Shown: positions 42,732 to 44,819 of the stretch, one piece after another
Numbering within the stretch: the first letter of the stretch is position 1
How the letters are laid out: each line of letters opens with the position of its first letter
NCBI GenBank assembly: GCA_003554665.1
Contig: PWGY01000026.1
Location: 1 to 44,819, forward strand
Source of the DNA: Bacteroidales bacterium
Lineage (GTDB): Bacteria; Bacteroidota; Bacteroidia; Bacteroidales; UBA7960
DNA: 44,819 nucleotides
Direction: 5' to 3'
Notes under the pieces: generated by a model
Seen by the model: the letters and a program-made list of their open reading frames with translations, nothing else
Databases searched by the model: none
Told to the model about the DNA's origin: nothing
Position numbers and translations under genes: made by a program

Positions 42732-44798
42732 TTATTTAATGGTATTTAAATCCTGGTCTGCTACATTTTCGGTTTGCTTGTTGATATTCTCAGCCCTCCT
42801 GGGAAGCGTGAGGTAAAATGTGGTTCCTGTGGGTCCGGCTTTTGGATCCGCATTGGATTCAACTTTCATGGTACCACGATGCATCTTCACGATCCCGTAG
42901 ATGATCGGTAGCCCGAGACCTGTTCCCTGCCCCTTTTCCTTGGTGGTAAAAAAGGGTTCAAACATTTTGTCCATATTTTGCTTTGAAATACCCGTACCTG
43001 TATCCTGTATGCGAATGTAAAAGGCATCCTCACCTTCTTTGTCATCCACTTTCACAGTCAGTTCACCACCCATTGGCATGGCGTCCACCGAATTTTTAAA
43101 CAGGTTGGAAAAAACCTGAACCATCTGGCTCTGGTCACATTCAATCACCGGATTCTGTGCATTGATCCGTATATCCAGATCAATATTCTTTGGCATAACA
43201 AAAGCCTTCAGCCCGTTATCAATGAGCTTTTTAATATTAACCTGGTCAATAACCACCTTGGTTTTTCTTGCAAAATTCAACAGCCCGCCCACGATGTTCT
43301 TACAGCGGTCTGCCTGCTCTACGATCATTTTCAGGTCATTGTAAAAGGGAGATTCCGGATCCATTTCATCCAGCAGGATGTGGCTGTACATGATCACCAC
43401 ACCCAGCGGGTTATTCACCTCATGGGCAATCCCTGCAGCCATCTGCCCCATGTTGGCAAGCTTCTCACTTTGTTTCAGGGCAGCCTGGGTTGAAGCCAGT
43501 TTATTATTGGATACATCCAGTTCGTGAATATAGTCATGCAGCTGATCAATGGTATGCGGCAGGCACATCTCAGTTTCGGCCAGTCCCTGAATGATGGAAA
43601 TGGCATGCTCATAACAGGTATCGTAACCACAGGCTCCACAGTTCAGTTCATCCGCCGGCTCATTCTTTCCGATCTTCTTAAGAACCTTACGGATTTCTTC
43701 TTCATCCGGCAAGTGAGGAAAACGCTGATCATCTGCCTCAAAACTCCTGCCCAGGTCAAGTTTCAGGTAGGTATCAAGGTTTTTTTGCCAGTTCTCCACA
43801 TCTATTTTATCAAAACGCCTCTTTGCAAAATTGGAAATACTTTTCCGCTTATAGAAGAATTTACTCCTGGTGCTCATCCCCGGGCCATTGATACATCCGT
43901 TACAGCACAGCAAATCAAACATTTTTGCGTCCAGGTAACCTTCTTCAAATTCACGAAGCACTTCAATGATGTCGTGTCGTCCTTCGGCCACAACGATATC
44001 CCCTTTCACAAAATCTTCATCCAGGTCAACGGTTTGCAGCATTCCGCCGCTGATGGGAAAGATTGCACCTTTACCGGCCACGGGCGGGTCAAAATCTACT
44101 GCCTCCACATCTTCTTCCTTCACCCCTTTTTCAGCAAACATTCGCCGGAGCTCCACAAACGAAATCACCTCATCGATCAGCCCTTCAAATTGTGATTCGG
44201 AGGCTTCAACTTTTTTGGCAATGCAGGGTCCGATAAATACGATGCGTAGATCATCCCCGTACTTCTTTTTCAGCACCTTGGCGGTGGCAACCATCGGTGA
44301 TACCACCTGAATCAGGGAATCTATGATCTGCGGATGATGCTTTTCCACATAACTCACAATGGCCGGGCAGCTTGTTGAAATCAGCGTACGGTTGGGCCCG
44401 TCCTGCAGCATATCCTTGTATTTACTGGCGATCAGCTCGGCCCCGAAAGCGACCTCATTCACATAGGTAAAACCCAGTGCCTTGACCATTCCCACAAAAC
44501 GCTGGTGAGATTCAATGTCGGTGAACTCTCCCGAAATACTCGGGGCAACAATGGCCGCCACTTTTTGATCACCATTCAGCAGTTTTTTTACTTTGTCGAT
44601 GGAAAAAGCAAACATTTTGGCATCACGGCTGCAAACCCGGATGCAGTTGCCACAGGTAATACACCGTTCAGGAATGATCTCAGCCTGTCCGCCTTCGATC
44701 TTAATGGCTTTGGCCGGGCATTCGCGCACACAGGTATAGCATACCCTGCAACGATCCTTGACCGTATATATAATATTTGATGGTTCTTTTTCAGGCAT
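42732..44798 (-). CDS. [FeFe]-hydrogenase-type H-cluster domain fused to a sensor histidine kinase
   Basis: A 688-residue soluble protein with four parts. Residues 1-65: a 2[4Fe-4S] ferredoxin (Cys17/20/23/27 and 46/49/52/56). About 75-345: hydrogenase H-domain with all four cluster cysteines: Cys144 (TSCPAI), Cys192 (GPCIAKK), Cys298 and Cys302 (LCCNGC). About 385-412: a FeS-type 4Fe-4S domain (Cys387, 390, 395, 412). Then a short coiled coil (about 425-450), a HisKA dimer with phospho-acceptor His459 (AHEVNNP), and an HATPase (N-box Asn565/569, [14 protein letters not shown]). No PAS domain and no membrane span. The proton-relay Cys before Cys144 of catalytic enzymes (TSCCP) is Ser143. I infer a hydrogen or redox sensor that phosphorylates the next gene's product. 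It is first in the visible operon. Confidence 0.92.
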   Translation of the reverse strand: MPEKEPSNIIYTVKDRCRVCYTCVRECPAKAIKIEGGQAEIIPERCITCGNCIRVCSRDAKMFAFSIDKVKKLLNGDQKVAAIVAPSISGEFTDIESHQRFVGMVKALGFTYVNEVAFGAELIASKYKDMLQDGPNRTLISTSCPAIVSYVEKHHPQIIDSLIQVVSPMVATAKVLKKKYGDDLRIVFIGPCIAKKVEASESQFEGLIDEVISFVELRRMFAEKGVKEEDVEAVDFDPPVAGKGAIFPISGGMLQTVDLDEDFVKGDIVVAEGRHDIIEVLREFEEGYLDAKMFDLLCCNGCINGPGMSTRSKFFYKRKSISNFAKRRFDKIDVENWQKNLDTYLKLDLGRSFEADDQRFPHLPDEEEIRKVLKKIGKNEPADELNCGACGYDTCYEHAISIIQGLAETEMCLPHTIDQLHDYIHELDVSNNKLASTQAALKQSEKLANMGQMAAGIAHEVNNPLGVVIMYSHILLDEMDPESPFYNDLKMIVEQADRCKNIVGGLLNFARKTKVVIDQVNIKKLIDNGLKAFVMPKNIDLDIRINAQNPVIECDQSQMVQVFSNLFKNSVDAMPMGGELTVKVDDKEGEDAFYIRIQDTGTGISKQNMDKMFEPFFTTKEKGQGTGLGLPIIYGIVKMHRGTMKVESNADPKAGPTGTTFYLTLPRRAENINKQTENVADQDLNTIK

Positions 44799-44802
44799 AG
44801 GC

Positions 44803-44809
44803 CCTCCTT
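44803..44809 (-). promoter_or_regulatory. Strong Shine-Dalgarno sequence of the H-cluster kinase gene
   Basis: AAGGAGG on the minus strand, 4 bases before the ATG at 44798. Other genes here have A/T-rich leaders without any such match, so this one is an exception and fixes the start. Confidence 0.7.
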
Positions 44810-44819
44810 AAATTTAATC

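Noticed and set aside
43524..44195. 223-codon plus-strand frame inside the H-cluster kinase gene
   Set aside because: Antisense shadow of a gene with clear conserved cysteines on the other strand; low-quality composition.
42732..44798. Catalytic group A [FeFe] hydrogenase
   Set aside because: The proton-relay Cys is Ser, a histidine kinase is fused on and a response regulator follows, all pointing to a sensor.

Overview
The window looks like the chromosome of an anaerobic member of the Bacteroidota (Bacteroidales/Marinilabiliales-like). The evidence is as follows. Promoters match the Bacteroidota -7 element TAnnTTTG, with TTTG-like -33 boxes in a few cases. Shine-Dalgarno sequences are almost absent. 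Family markers include serine palmitoyltransferase, rhomboids with a DUF6576-type tail, a DUF2795 protein, a five-repeat DUF349 protein, S16 with a long charged tail and a SecA of nearly 1100 residues. The [FeFe]-hydrogenase genes at the right end suggest fermentative or anaerobic life. I see no tRNA, rRNA, insertion sequence, prophage or CRISPR array. Coding density is very high and no gap exceeds 300 bases. The longest is the 233-base gap between gltP and clpB.

Layout. 1-470 is a Spy/CpxP-like periplasmic protein cut by the left edge. 703-7331 (+) runs small membrane protein, mutL, two rhomboids, uvrB and a signal-less M23 peptidase-like protein. 7495-8739 (+) is serine palmitoyltransferase. 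13565-8756 (-) carries dnaE, trxA and a DUF58 protein. 13716-14925 (+) is rpsP-rimM, followed by a 19-base tandem repeat and the facing gene of a dicarboxylate/amino-acid symporter. 16476-20321 (+) is clpB and an FtsX/LolE-type permease. 29707-20378 (-) is a long run: DUF2795, secA, thioesterase, OsmC, CoA-binding protein, Cys/Met-type PLP enzyme, DUF349 protein and an outer-membrane barrel. 29850-35348 holds smpB, a facing rhomboid, then ctpA, another rhomboid, an aminodeoxychorismate-lyase-like enzyme and a TPR-SPOR protein.

44798-35366 (-) is the most interesting part. A protein that fuses a ferredoxin domain, an H-cluster hydrogenase domain, another Fe-S domain and a histidine kinase is followed 7 bases later by a receiver-only response regulator, then by Rex and a RibF whose riboflavin-kinase half looks degenerate. 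A second promoter then drives hydG, two tandem TM1266-type hydrogenase-system regulators, an Rrf2 regulator with three cysteines, dxs and a ZIP zinc transporter. Four candidate redox or hydrogen inputs (H-cluster kinase, Rex, Rrf2, TM1266 pair) therefore lie in under 7 kb beside one H-cluster maturase. I read this as a regulatory hub for hydrogen metabolism. The catalytic hydrogenase, HydE and HydF would lie outside the window.

Start codons were reassigned for several genes. In two cases (hydG and the rhomboid at 30298) the longest open frame begins with a TTG that is itself the end of a consensus -7 promoter element, so the true start must be further downstream.
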